The notes under the pieces: generated by a model | The model's input: the letters and a program-made list of their open reading frames with translations, nothing else | Database searches by the model: none | What the model was told of the DNA's origin: nothing | Part shown: positions 21,425-33,060 of the stretch, piece after piece | How the letters are laid out: each line of letters opens with the position of its first letter | Position numbering within the stretch: the stretch's first letter is position 1 | Translations under genes and position numbers: made by a program | Assembly: GCA_022414725.1 (NCBI GenBank) | Contig: CM039462.1 | Location: 77,760,613-77,824,612, forward strand | Source of the DNA: Microglena sp. YARC | Taxonomy: Eukaryota > Chlorophyta > Chlorophyceae > Chlamydomonadales > Chlamydomonadaceae | Direction: 5' to 3' | DNA length: 64,000 bases

Positions 21425-22300
21425 TTATAATATACCCCATAGACTATCCTACAGTGGGAATGGTCCCTGAACTGTCAGTACCCATATTGGGATCAGTCGA
21501 TTTCAGGAAAACAAAGATCAGAGCAGATTCGAAGGAACGAGGAAGTTCTGAGTTTAAATAGTAGTTACCGATCTGCGCTGTTTAATACGTAACCAGTTGA
21601 GATCCTGAACCCCATACTATCCCTAACATCTAGGAAAAATGTCCTGAACTTGTCAGGTGCTATATGTGATCAGTCCGATTCAGGAAAAACAAAAGTCAGA
21701 AGCAGATTCGAAGGAACGAGGAAGTTCTGAGTTTAAATCAGTAGTTACCGATCTGCGCGTTTAAACCGTAACAGTTAGATCCTGAACCCAAAACTACTAA
21801 AGAACAGTAGGAAATGTCCTGAACTTGTCAGGTAGCCTATATGTGATCAGTTCCGATTCAGGCCAAAACCAAAGATCAGAATAGCAGATGAAGGAACGAG
21901 GAAGTTCTGAGTTTTAAATCAGTAGTTACCTGATCTGCGCTGTTTAAACGGTAACCAGTTGAGATCCTGACCTCATAGACTATCCTATCAGTAGGAAAAT
22001 GTATCCCTGAACTTGTCAGTGCCTATTTGTGATCAGTCCGATTCAGGAAAACCAAAGATCAGAGAGATTCCGAGGAACGAGGAAGTTCTGAGTTTACGTC
22101 AGTAGTTACCTGGATCTGCGCTCTTAAACCGTACCAGTTGAGATCCTGATAACCCCATAACTTCTTATCAGTAAGAAATGGTACGTAAACTTGTCAGGTG
22201 CCTATAGTATCAGTCGATTAGGAAACAAAGATAGATGCAGATTCGAGGAACAGGAAGTTCTGAGTATTAAATCAAGTAGTTATCGATCTGCGCTGTTCGA
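21425..22300 (+). repeat. ~187-bp satellite A, left arm (about 5 units)
   Basis: Unit with GATTCAGGAAAACAAAGATC, AGATTCGAAGGAACGAGGAA, GTTCTGAGTTTAAA, CAGTAGTTACCGATCTGCGC and GTAACCAGTTGAGATCCTGA. The right-arm equivalent is 30,130-31,150, reversed. Confidence 0.85.
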
Positions 22301-22990
22301 AGGGCGGATCTGTAACCAGTTCTCTTAAGCTCAGAACTTGTCCCCCGTCCCTTCGATTCTGGTCTATGACATTTTGTTTACCTGAATCTAATTTTTTCAG
22401 ATATAGGTACCTAAGAGTTTAGAACCATGTATCGGTAGTGTGGTAGCGCTACTGCGTGCAGGGTCCCCAACTGTGTAGCTGTTTGAAAGGCGCGGATTCT
22501 GTACTAGTTCTCTAAAGCCTCAGAACTTCCCCGTCCCCTTCGATTCTGGTTAATGATATTTTTGTTTTCCTGAATCCATATTATCATATATAGGTACCTA
22601 AGAAGTTAGAAACGCATTATCTGGTGTAGGATAGCCTGACTGGCGTGCAGGGTCCCAATGGTTCGCCGTTCGAAAGGACTTTACGGCATCTGTAACCAAT
22701 TCTCTAAGTCTCAGAACTTCCTCGTCCCCTTCGATCTGGTTATGGTCTTTTTTTTCCGAATCTAAATAATCATAATATGGTACATGGAGTTTAGAAACCA
22801 TTTTTCATAGTGGACGGATAGTACTGGTGTGCAGGGTCCCAACTGTCCTGTTCGAAAGGCGCGGATGTGTAACCTAGTTCTCTAGCTCAAAACTTCCTCG
22901 TCCTGTTTGAATCTGTTATGATCTTTTTGTTTCCAGAATCGGAATAATCATATTTGGGTTACATGAAGTTTCGGGATCATTTATCCCCCA
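22300..22990 (-). repeat. Satellite B, left arm (about 4 units)
   Basis: Units of 180-200 bp with TAACCAGTTCTCTAAGCTCA, GAACTTCCTCGTCCCTTCGA and TATAGGTACCTAAGAAGTT. Its core is the reverse complement of satellite A's GGACGAGGAAGTTCTGAG core, so A and B are diverged families placed head to head. The right-arm equivalent is 29,400-30,120. Confidence 0.8.
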
Positions 22991-23269
22991 TTGTTCATGA
23001 CAGTTGGATTAGCATGACCCCCATCAGGGTGTCTAGGTCCTGCGACGCAATCCCTGCATGCACCGCAGGCGCGGCCCGAGAATTCGATTCAAATATGGGA
23101 CCTGCTTCTCCGCCATAGGCGCGTGCGCGTTACGGCGTAACTGCATGCGTACAAGTTCAAACTGGTCAGCGCAATGGTAGCGCTTCAACTTAGCGGCTGT
23201 GCAAGCTTTCACTGTTCACGTGCGCGTGCAATTGGTTCTCGTGATCAGGCGATATTCCTGCAGAATAGC

Positions 23270-23960
23270 GCACCATGCTGCCTGCTTCCTTGAAATTAAC
23301 ATGGACTGAATCTATCATCCTCAGCCATTCCCGAATTGCTTCCTAGATCGTCAATACCTACATGCGCAGCAACTTTGCTTCCGCGGCACTCTTGTCTTTG
23401 GGAATGGTTGTCGCTTCAACTCAGAACTGTACGACCTTTCCTTCTCCGCACTTGCCGGCGCGTGCGGTTAAGGTACCTGCCATTTTTTCGTTCCGTCAAG
23501 TGGTGCCTTACTTGACCAGAGTGTCGTCGAGGCAATTAAAGGCAGCTGCAGCAAAATGACCTATCATGGAGCCGCAAGAGTCCAATCGTCGAGGTGTAAA
23601 ACAGGTGCGCAGTCCAGATAGCGCGATGCTGCTTGCCTTTTCCTTGAATTAACTTGGACTGTAGCTTGCTTTCATAGCTTTCAGCCATTCCCGCAATTAC
23701 TTCTGAGATCCGTCAATACCTACAGCATTACGCCGAGCACTTTGCTTCCGCGGTAATCTTGGCTTTGGAATGTTGTGCTTCAACAAGACTGTAGCGACCT
23801 GCTTCTCCGCCCCACTCGCGCGTGCGTTAAGGTACATGCGTTTTGCGTCTCGTCAGTGTGCTTACTTGACCAGAATTTGTCTCAACTTTGACTGACTTCG
23901 CTTTTCGAGTTGTTCGCCGGCTTAAGGCAGCTGCAGCAAGTGACCTATCGTCCAGCTCAT
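23270..23960 (+). repeat. ~360-bp tandem duplication, left arm
   Basis: Two copies (from about 23,270 and 23,620) share ATGCTGC.TGC.TTCCTTGAA, TTCAGCCATTCCCG, TCGTCAATACCTACA, CTTTGCTTCCGCGG and a GGCAGCTGCAGCAA end. The mirror equivalent is at 28,370-29,100. Non-coding on present evidence. Confidence 0.65.
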
Positions 23961-24379
23961 CATGAGAGCCGCAAGAGTTCCAAATGCTCGAGGTGCAAAC
24001 AGGTGCGCATCTCCAGATAGCGAATTTTTGGTTTGAACCATGGCTGCTTTTGAAGTCGGAGAAATGCGCATTGCTGCCAAGTGTATCTCACTTACGCTCA
24101 CCACGACAATTTGGTCTGCAGGTCTCACTCTTGCGACTGGTCTCTGGTTGCGTCAGAACGCCTGGATGCTTATGACTTGAGGCTGAAGACATGTGTTGAG
24201 AAACAAGAAGCACAGCATCTGGAGGTTTCGTAATTCGTACCAGAGGAACTACTTCGTGGCTAACCTGCACTTCCTTAGTAGCATATATCATCTAGCGCTC
24301 TTCAATCACTAATTACTATCATGCTTAATATCTAAGGATTCATTCATTATGTGCTTCAAAATTTCTGTAACAAAGATCG

Positions 24380-24720
24380 AATGAGTCCTAGCTGTCCAAT
24401 ATGCGCCCTCAGTCTTCAGTGCTTGCATTGCTTTACGAGAAAAAACAGTATATTTGAACATGGTTTGAGTCACAATGTTTGAACAACCACCCTTGTTTCA
24501 ACCTTTTTCAAGGGGCACGTTGATGACGGTTTGATAGATTATTTGAACAATGGTTTGAGTCATGTTAAACACCAACCTTGTTTCAACGGATCTCAAGATC
24601 GGTAGGTTGATGGCGACTCGAATTCAAACAGAAACAAAGATCGATTGAATCAAGGTTAATCTACGATTGAATCTAAGAATGATCAAAGAACAATTCAAAG
24701 CAGGATTTTCTTTGTTTCTA
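24380..24720 (+). repeat. TTTGAACA/GATTCAA-rich repeat, left arm
   Basis: Irregular repetition of ATGGTTTGAGTCA, CTTGTTTCAAC and GATTGAATC motifs. The mirror copy is near 27,620-27,870, and similar GATTCAA-rich DNA lies at 34,440-34,620 outside the duplication. Confidence 0.6.
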
Positions 24721-24969
24721 ACGCCCTCAAAAGATGTACTAAATACCTGCGTTCTCAAGAAAGCCTTGTCTTGGTGGACCGTCCTTCATCATAATTGCTT
24801 TGCTGACGAGATCAATGCTTGGGAGATAGAGCGGTTTTGGGTGTAATAAAACAAAATGCATCATGATTGGATGAACATTGTTTAAACAATGAAAACGATC
24901 ACTCAGCTACAGCTGCTCCCTCCTCCTCATTACTTGCATCGTAGCATCAAAGAATACCAATTAAAAGAT

Positions 24970-25225
24970 GATGGCGCTGTCGACTACGATGAAAGCTTAA
25001 AAAATGGAGATTGGATACATCAATTACCATTTCATGCACAGAAAGAAGTACTTGACGCAGATACAACAGTTGGAGCAGGAGAGGGAGAAGCAAATCAAAT
25101 TCCTAACCCGATCGAACACTATTGCCCAATTGGAAAGCACTTTGATCTGGTGCGGGCCGCTGAGAACTATCTTCGTGTTGCCTAGCGATGAGGATGAAGT
25201 GTTGGCTTTACGAAGCCCATCTTGA
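24970..25225 (+). pseudogene. Putative exon with coiled-coil character, left arm
   Basis: In one frame reads HRKKYLTQIQQLEQEREKQI, a Gln/Glu/Lys-rich stretch able to form a coiled coil, then an ILW/CGP-type hydrophobic part. The mirror segment at 27,106-27,330 codes a similar peptide (VDYDEIALKELDTSITI followed by HRKKYLNA). Both arms have indels, so the true frame cannot be fixed. It lies about 0.5 kb upstream of ankyrin-coding DNA and could belong to the same gene. Confidence 0.4.
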
Positions 25226-25639
25226 ACCACTGAGGATCTAATTCAGTTGAGTTAGATTCAAAATCCGCAGTGAGGCAGGTACACACATTCTGTACCGCTT
25301 GCAGATACCGCCAGGAAAGTTGCAACCCAAGGGTTTTATAGGGTTTATCCCAACTTAGTGTTATTTATACAATCCTGTGCGCTTGCATGCATGTAATCAC
25401 ATGTTCATATTAGAACATGGCAACGCACACGTGATCATCGTTTCCACTCCTAACGTGTCCTATGACATATCTTGATCGTATTGCCTATTCTCTCCAACCC
25501 AAAAGATTGTATTAGTGTGGTGAAAAACTCTGGCACATAAGAATCTTTCGGATGGCCCCTTAACCGGTTGATTCCAACCACCGCAGCGAGTGGAGAGATG
25601 ATGGGCGCAAGGGGGGCCGCGCCTTTCTAAACAGATATG

Positions 25640-26240
25640 CTTGGTGTCCAATCTCTCTTGTACACAGGTTAAGGGGCCCTACAATTTGAGGGCGAAACGA
25701 AATGAAAACAAGCTTCTCTATGTGGCTGCCCAGGAAGGTCACGCAGATGTATGCAAGCTGCTCATGGATCCAACGGTGGCTGACTTGAGTTCACAGGGCC
25801 CAGGCGACTTATGGCGAACAGCTGAGCATTGATGGCTGCTGCAAACGAAGGTCACGCCAGGATGTACTGCAGCGCTCATGATCCAGAGGTGGCTGGACTT
25901 GAGTTCAGGGCCCATTGCGAACCTAGAGCAGCTGGGGTTTGTGGGCGTGCTGCCAAGGATAGGTCACGCAGATGTCTGCAAGCTGTGATGGAATCAGCGG
26001 TCGCTGGACTTGATTTAAGGCCGCGCGACTCTAGAAGACAGCTGGGGCATTGTGGGCGGCTTTCAAGGCAGGTATGCGATGTCTGCAAGCTGCTGATGAT
26101 CCATCAGCAAGCTTGGCAGAACCATCTGCGTGACCTGCTTGAGCCGCCCACATGCCCTGCTGTCGAAAGTGTCCGCCCTGGACCTGAACTCAAGTCCAGC
26201 CACCTCTGGATCATCAGCAGCTTGCAGACATCTGCATGAC
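25640..26240 (+). pseudogene. Ankyrin-repeat coding fragment, left arm
   Basis: Frames in this segment carry NKLLYVAAQEGHADVCKLLM, an ankyrin repeat (helix AAQEGHADVCKLLL type), and then tandem ~100-base units each with GGTCACGCAGATGTCTGCAA, GCTGCTGATGATCC and GTGGCTGGACTTGAGTTCAG. Ankyrin repeats mediate protein binding; no partner can be named. Frames break between units through indels. The palindrome centre lies within this array. Confidence 0.55.
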
Positions 26241-26249
26241 CGTGCCTTG

Positions 26250-26751
26250 GAAAGCCGCCCACAAGCCCAGCTGTCTTAGAGTGCCCAGGGCCCTGAACTC
26301 AAGTCCAGCGACCTGTTGGATCATCAGCAGCTTGCAGACATCTGCGGACTTCCCTTGCAGCCGCCACAAGCCCCAGCTGTCTCTAGTGTTCGAATGGGCC
26401 CCTGCTCAAGTCCAGCCACCTTCTGGATCCATGAAGCGCTTGCAGACATCTGGTGAACTTACGTTTGCAGCCAGCCACAATGCCCAGCTGTCCGCCATAA
26501 TTGTCGCCTGGCCCTGAACTCAAGTCCAGCAATCCGTGGACGTCCATAGCAGCTTGCATATCATCCTGCGTGACCTTCCTTTGGCAGCCCACATAGAGAA
26601 GCTTGTTTTCAAATTTTCGTTCGCCCATCATTGTAGGGCCCCTTAACTGTAGCAAGAGGATTTGGATCACAAGGCATACTTTTAGAGGTTCGGCGCTCCC
26701 CCCTTTCGCCATCATCTTCTCCACAACTTCGGCTGCGGTGGGTTGGATCAT
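26250..26751 (-). pseudogene. Ankyrin-repeat coding fragment, right arm
   Basis: Minus-strand counterpart of the left-arm fragment, with a better 5' end. A 122-residue frame begins MIQPTAAEVVEKMMAKGGSA, continues into a KFENKLLYVGCQRK segment and then degenerate ankyrin units with LDLSSGPGD. The Met at 26,751 is a plausible protein start. The frame runs through about 35 codons with no counterpart open frame in the left arm, where an insertion occurs. Confidence 0.5.
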
Positions 26752-27105
26752 CCGGTAGGGCCATCCGAAATCTTTTTGTGCAGAGTTTTACACATAATAC
26801 AATCTTTGGTTGGATAGAGAATAGGGCATACAAAATCGTCATAAGGGACACGTGGGTGGAAACGATGATCACGTGTGCGATTGCATGTTACCTAATGAAA
26901 ATGTGTGTACATGCTGCAAGCGCACAGGATTGTTAATAGATAAACTAAGTTTGGGATAAGACCTATAAACCCTTGTTGCACTTTCCTGGCGGATCTGCAA
27001 GCGGTACAGAATGTGTGGTACCGCTCACTGCGGATTTTTTTGAATTTTTCTACTCAACTGAATTTAGATCCTCAGGCGGTTTCAGATGGCTTTCGAACCC
27101 AACAC

Positions 27106-27330
27106 TCACCTCGATCCGCTTACAACACGAAAGATAGTTTTCATGGGCCCGCACAAATCAACGTTGCTTTCGCAATTGGGCAATAGTGTTCGTATCGGTT
27201 GCGATTTGATTTGCTTTCCTTCCTGCTCCAACTGTTGTATTCCTGCGTTCAAGTACTTCTTTCTGTGAATTGAAATGGTAATTGATGTATCCAACTCTTT
27301 TAAAGCTATTTCATCGTAGTCGACAGCGCA
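27106..27330 (-). pseudogene. Putative coiled-coil exon, right arm
   Basis: Minus-strand equivalent of 24,970-25,225: HRKKYLNAGIQQLEQEGKQI followed by an IRTLLPNCES segment. It is interrupted by indels relative to the left arm. Confidence 0.4.
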
Positions 27331-28369
27331 TCATCTTTTAATGTATTCCTTTTGATGCTACGATGCAAGTATGAGGAGGAGGAGCGCGCTGTAGCTGAGT
27401 GATGTTCATGTTTGAAACATGCTTATTCCAATCATGAAAGCATTTTTTTTTATACACCCAAACAACCGTCGTCTCCAAGCCATTGATCTCGTCAGCAAGC
27501 AATTTATGATGAAGGACGCTCCACCCCAAGACAAGGCTTTTCTTGAGAACGTCGCGTATTATAGTACTTTCTTTTGAGGTGTTAGAAAACAAAGAAAATC
27601 TGTTGAATTGTTCGTTTGATCATTCTTAGATTCAATCGAGATGAACCTGGATTCAATCGATTCTTTGTTTCCTGTTGAATCAGTTGGCCATCCACCTACC
27701 GATTGAGATCCGTTTGAGAACAAGGTTGGTTGTTTAAACTGACTCAAACCATGTTCAAATAGATCTTAATCAAAGCCCGTCATCAATCTGTGCCCCTTGA
27801 AAAGGTTTGAAACAAGGTTGGTGTTTCAAAACATGACTCAAACCATGTTTCAAATATAATCTGTTTTTCGTAAACAATGCCAAGCATGAATGACTGAGGG
27901 CGCATATTTGGACAGCAGGACTCTTCGATACTTTGTTACAGAAATTGAAAGCACCAATTAATAATGAATCCTTAGATAGTTGAAGGCATGAAGAGTAATT
28001 AGTGATTGAAGAGCTGAGATATATATGCTACTAAGGTAAGTGCAGTTGGCACACGAAGTAGTTTCCTCTGGTAGAATTGACTGACGAATACCAGCATGCT
28101 GTTGCTTTCTGTGTTCATGCAACCGACATCGTCTTCAGCCTCGAAGGTCATCAGCATCCAGCGCGTTCTGACGCGAGACCAGTCGCAAGAGTGAGACCTG
28201 CAGACAATTGTTCGTTGGTGAGCGTTAGTTGAGATACATTTGGCAGCAATGCGCATTCTTTCCCGACTTTCAAATAGCAGCCATGGTTCAAACCAAATTC
28301 GCTTTTCTGAATGCGCACCTGTTTGCACCTCGAGCATTGGAACTCTTGCGGCTCCATGATGAGCTGGAC

Positions 28370-29100
28370 GATAGGGTCGACTTGCTGCAGCTGCCTTAAT
28401 GCCTGCGGAAACAATCGAAAAAAGCGAGTCAGTCAAAGTCGATGACAAATTCTGGTCAGTAAGGCACCACTTGACGAGAACGCACAAACGCATGTACCTT
28501 AACTGCACGCGGGGGCGGAGAAAGCAGGTTCGCTAAGTCTTGGGTTGAAGCACAGACAATTCCCAAAGCAAGTACCAGTTGCGGAAGCAAAGTGCTCGCG
28601 CGTGTAGGTATTGACGGATCTCAGAAGTAATTCTCGGGAATGGCTGAAGCTAAATGAAAGCAGCTCCAGTCCAAGTATAAATTCAAGGAAAGCCCAGGCA
28701 GCATGTCGCTAATCGACGCGCAGTGCTGTTTTCACACCTCGAGCATTGGAACTCTTGCGCTTCCATGATAGTGTTCATTGTTCATTTTGCTGCAGCTGCC
28801 TTAATGCCTGGACTAACAACTCTGGTCAAGTAAGTGCAACACTTGGACGAAACGAAAAATGCAGTACCTTTAACCGCACACGCGCCGGCCGTGGGCAGGA
28901 GAAGAAGGTCGGCGCTACAGTCTTGTAGTTGAAAGCACAACCATTCCCAAAAGCAAAGTGCGCGGAGCAAAGTGCTCGCGCAGGTGGTAGGTATTGACGG
29001 AATCAAGGAAGCAATTCGGGAATGGCTGAAGCTATGAATAGATCAGTCCAAGTTAATTCAAGGAAAGCAGGCAAGCATGGTGCGCGTATTGCTGCAGAAG
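28370..29100 (-). repeat. ~360-bp tandem duplication, right arm
   Basis: Mirror copy of 23,270-23,960 with the same blocks (GCAGCTGCCTTAATGCCTG, GAAGCAAAGTGCTCGCGC, GGTATTGACGGA, GGGAATGGCTGAAGCT). Confidence 0.65.
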
Positions 29101-29399
29101 TCAAGATATCGCTGCAGTCGAGAAGCCAATTGACGGGCGCAGTGAACAGTGAAAGCTTGCACATGCCGCTAAAGTTTGAAGCGCTAACCATTGCGCTGAC
29201 CAGTTTGAACTGTACGCATGCAGCAACCGCGTAACCGCACGCGCATGGGCGGAAGAAGCAGGTCCGCCATATTTTGAATCGGATTCTCGGGGCCTGCGCC
29301 TGCGGTGCATGCGGATCTGCGTCGCAGGACCTTAGACACCCCTGATGGGGGTCATGCTAATCAAACCTGAATGAACAATGGGGGATAATGATCCCGAAA

Positions 29400-30120
29400 C
29401 TTCTCATGTACCCAAAAATATGATTATTCCGATTCCTGGAAAACAAAAGATCATAACCAGATTCAAAGGGACGAGGAAGTTCTGAGCTTAGAAGAACTGG
29501 GTTACACATCCGCGCCTTTCGAACAGCGACCAGTTGGGAACCTGCCACACCAGTAGGCTATCCTCTACACTATGATAAGGTTTCTAAACTTCTCATGTAC
29601 CTATACTATGATATTTAGATTCAGGAAAACAAAAGATCATAATCGCCCAGATTCGAAGGACGAGGAAGTTCTGAGCTTAGAGAACTGGTTACAGATCCGT
29701 GCCTTTCGAACGGCGACCAGTTTTGGGGACGAGTTAGGCTGCACGCCAAGTAGTAGGCTTACTTCTACACCTAGATAATGGTTTCTAAACTTCTTAGGTA
29801 CCTATATATGATTATAGTCGATTCAGGAAAAACAAAATATCAATAACAGAATCGAAGGACGGGGAAGTTACTGAGCTTAGAGAACTAGTTACAAGATCCG
29901 CGCCTTTCGAACAGCTACCATGGGACCTGGACCATTAGCTGCAGCCGCCAGTAGGCTATCCTACACTACGATAATGGGTTTTAAATAAACTTCTTTATCT
30001 TTGGTACCATATCTGATAAATTTAGATCAGGTAAAACAAAATGTCATAACCAGATTCGAGGGACGGGGAAGTTCTGAGCTTAGAGAACTGGTTACAGATC
30101 GCGCCTTTCGAACAGCGGCA
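29400..30120 (+). repeat. Satellite B, right arm
   Basis: Units with GTTTCTAAACTTCTCATGTACC, AGATTCGAAGGACGAGGAAG and CTGAGCTTAGAGAACTGGTT, spaced about 190-200 bases. Confidence 0.8.
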
Positions 30121-30129
30121 GATTCGGTA

Positions 30130-31150
30130 ACTACTGATTTAAAACTCAGAACTTCCTCGTCCTTCGAATCTGCTTCTGATCTTTGGTTTCCTGAATCGGA
30201 CTGATCACATATAGGGCCACCTGACAAGTTTCAGGACCATTTTTCCTACTGTAGGAATAGTTTATGGGGTTCAGGATCTCAACTGGTTACGGTTTAAAGA
30301 GCGCAGAGATCGGTAACTACTGAGTAAACTCATGAACTTCCTCGTTACCTTCCTCAGTTACTTCTTCTTCTGCTTCGAGATCTGCATGTCTTTTGGTTTT
30401 CCTGATCGGACTTTAGGCACCTGACAAGTTAGGGACCAGGGTTTTACTACTGTCATATGGGAGTTCAAGGTCAATATAGCACAAGATCACTATTACTGAG
30501 GTTTGACACTCTCAGAACAATAGGCACTAAATGACAGAGACTGATTTCAGGCACCTGACCAGTCTTTTCCCTAACTGTAGGATAGTTATGGGGTTCAGGA
30601 TCTCAACTGGTTACGGGTTTTAAACAGCGCAGATCGGTAACTACTGATTTAAACTCAGAACTTCCTCGTTCCTTCGAATCTGCTTCTGATCTTTGGGGGT
30701 TTTTCCTGAATCGGACTGATCACATATAGGCACTGACAAGTTCAGGGACCATTTTTCCTACTGTAGGATAGTTTATGGGGTTCAGGATCTCAACTGGTTA
30801 CGGTTTAAAACAGCGCAGATCGGTAACTACTGATTATGAACTCAGAACTTCCTCGTTCCTTCGAATCTGCTTCTGATCTTTGGTTTTTTTTCCTGAATCG
30901 GACTGATCCCATGTAAGGTTACCTGACAAGTTCAGGGACCATTTTCCTACTGTAGGATAGTCTATGGGGTTCAGGATCTCAACTGGTTACGGTTTAAACA
31001 GCGCAGATCGGTAACTACTGATGTAAACTCAGAACTTCCTCGTTCCTTCGAATCTGCTTCTGATCTTTGGTTTTCCTGAATCGGACTGATCCATATTGGG
31101 TACCTGACAAGTTCAGGGACCATTTTCCTACTGTAAGATAGTCTATGGGG
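30130..31150 (-). repeat. ~187-bp satellite A, right arm
   Basis: Units beginning GTTCAGGATCTCAACTGGTT at about 30,269, 30,593, 30,780 and 30,969. Between 30,300 and 30,590 the array is scrambled (extra CTTCTTCTTCTGCTTC and partial units). Later units are clean. Confidence 0.85.
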
Positions 31151-31694
31151 TTATGTTATAAACATGTTTAATTACATTGATGACCTCTTTGACATATATT
31201 CCAAAAGCATCCCTTATTCATATCTAAGTCTATGTAACTTAAAGGAAGTACGGTATGCAAAGATTTGAATTAGTTATTCATTAAATAATGCAGTTGTAAT
31301 TCACTGCTGAAATTGGGGCCGAAATACCTACGGTTAATAAGCAATATAGACCCTTGTGCTAACCGTATATTCCCTTTCCTACCCTTGCTGGCCCTTCACC
31401 GTTGTTCCTCTCTTCCCTGTTCCAATAAATCCGGGACGCGAACTGTTGTAGGTGCTAGCCTGGACTGTTTGTTCCAAGCAACCGTGTACCGTACTCCTGT
31501 CCGGCTCTCAGCTGTCCCCGAGCGCCCAGTAGAAGATCCCTGGCAACGGAGCCACGCACGCCAAAACCCCTGAACCCACAAACTGAACCGGCCAAGTGCA
31601 ATTCGAGCCACCAGATTGTAAACTCGCATTCTGAAACGCTACGCTACGATCCTCCTCTTCCTCTTTTTTTTCTCACTTCGACTGGAGACAACTA

Positions 31695-31784
31695 CTAACG
31701 AGGCAACGATCACAAGGCATACATGCATCGGTGAGCAGCCCTGGTCGCTCAACTGCATCTTGGCTTGTGATCGTTGCTCGTTAG
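31695..31784 (+). repeat. 90-bp snap-back sequence with ~22-bp inverted ends
   Basis: Begins CTAACGAGGCAACGATCACA and ends with its near-exact reverse complement (TGTGATCGTTGCTCGTTAG; one base short in this arm, complete in the left arm). It abuts the putative histone exon, and its last AG would serve as that exon's splice acceptor. It also contains a donor-like CG|GTGAGC inside the loop. Confidence 0.65.
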
Positions 31785-32378
31785 TGCAAGCTGCTCCCTC
31801 GTAGTTACACGAGGCTAGTTCGACAGAATTGTACAAGATTTCGGAAATTACAGAATCCAAGCAGGGGCAAATTTTGGCCCTTCAGGAAGCGACAGAGGCC
31901 TACTTGGTGGGCCTCTTCGAGAACAACTAATCTGGCGGCTATACATGCCAAGCGGGTAACCATTATGCCCAAGGATATGCAGGTGCGCCTATCTACAGGG
32001 TTGGGGGTGGGGTGGGGGGTGGGTGGGCGGGGTGGGGAGGTAAGAGTTGGATCCACACAAATATGCTGCAGCTTCTGGGCAGATCCTAGGTGGGCAGTTG
32101 GCCTTTGGTAAAAATATGCTGCAGCTGCTGGGACCCGTACACGACAAAACACAACAGTACACTACACTACACACTACACAACAGTACACAACACTATACA
32201 ACACTACACAACACTACACAACACTACACAACACTATAGAACAAGGGGGTTGGGAGGGGGATGGGGGGGGGGGGGGGGGGGGGGGGACTGAGCTACTTGA
32301 AACACTCACTCATTCACTAACTTTGATGTCTGTTTCCACTTGCAGCTCGCTCGGAGGATTCAAGGGGAGCGAAACTAG
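31785..32378 (+). pseudogene. Histone H3 variant, 3' two exons (right arm)
   Basis: Exon 31,785-31,982 encodes the H3 histone fold from the alpha-N helix (KLLPRSYTRLVRQIVQEF) through alpha-2 (ALQEATEAYLVGLFEN) and loop 2 (KRVTIMPKDMQ). It ends at donor ATGCAG|GTGCGC. After a 363-base intron an acceptor CTTGCAG leads into LARRIQGERN and TAG at 32,376-32,378, the C-terminus of H3. Alpha-2 and the tail are close to canonical H3. The alpha-1/loop-1 part (FRNTESKQGQIL) is diverged and appears a residue shorter, so a divergent H3 variant is likely; centromeric H3 is possible but usually has a longer loop 1. The N-terminal tail exon is not found. Two one-base insertions relative to the left arm (after FEN and after CGACA) break the frame here, so function depends on whether these are sequencing errors. 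A donor GTG|GTGAGT after the stop pairs with CTTGCAG at 33,140, suggesting a 3'-UTR intron. Confidence 0.7.
32150..32290 (+). repeat. ACAACACTAC short tandem repeat and G tract in the H3 intron
   Basis: About nine CAACACTACA-like units are followed by a run of more than 20 G. It has no left-arm match. Confidence 0.8.
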
Positions 32379-32409
32379 GATTTGCAAGAAGTTGTGGTGA
32401 GTTATGTTT

Positions 32410-33060
32410 TCATGCCTGAACCACCCTCATGTAACAACTTAATGAATGCATGTTACTTATCAATAATATCATAATATGGCTTAGCTGAACCTACCCATAC
32501 TGTAGCCCGATAAGCGCCCTTGAGGCTGCTTGCTACAGAATGGGCGGGAGATGCGATTTGCCTTGTATGGTATGCCTTAACCACCCTCATGTAACAACTT
32601 AATTAATGCATGTTACTTATCAATAATATCAGAATATGGCTTAGCTGAACCTACCCATACTGTAGCCCGATAAGCGCCCTTGAGGCGCTGCTTGCTACAG
32701 AATGGGCGGGAGATGCGATTTGCCTTGTATGGTATGCCTTAACCACCCCTCATGTAACAACTAATTAATGCATGTTACTTATCAATAATATCATAATATG
32801 GCTTAGCTGAACTACCCATACTGTAGCCCGATAAGCGCCCTTGAGGCTGCTTGCTACAGAATGGGCGGGAGATGCGATTTGCCTTGTATGGTATGCCTGA
32901 ACCACCCTCATGTAACAACTTAATTAATGCATGTCAGTAATAAAAATATGGCTTAGCTGCACCTGCCCATTATGTAGCCGCATAAGCGCCCTTGAGGCTG
33001 CTTGCTACAAAATGGGTGGTCAATGCGTTTAGCCATGTATGCATCCACCACCCTCTGCAC
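32410..33060 (+). repeat. ~160-bp tandem repeat, right arm (about 4 units)
   Basis: Units starting ATGCCT(G/T)AACCACCCTCAT at about 32,412, 32,572, 32,734 and 32,893, each with GGCTTAGCTGAACCTACCCA and CCCGATAAGCGCCCTTGAGG. The array sits between the H3 stop-codon exon and the putative 3'-UTR exon. Confidence 0.9.

Larger units (their letters stand above)
19010..26100 (+). repeat. Left arm of a giant inverted duplication
   Basis: Reads in mirror order and on the opposite strand the content of 26.1-33.5 kb. Anchor matches include GGCTGTAATATATTGTCAACT (reverse complement near 33,480), CCCAACAGCCAGCATTCATG (near 33,160), the H3 exon, the ~187-bp satellites and ankyrin units. Identity is high but broken by frequent one-base indels. 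One stretch (19,960-20,520) has no mirror match. Confidence 0.9.
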
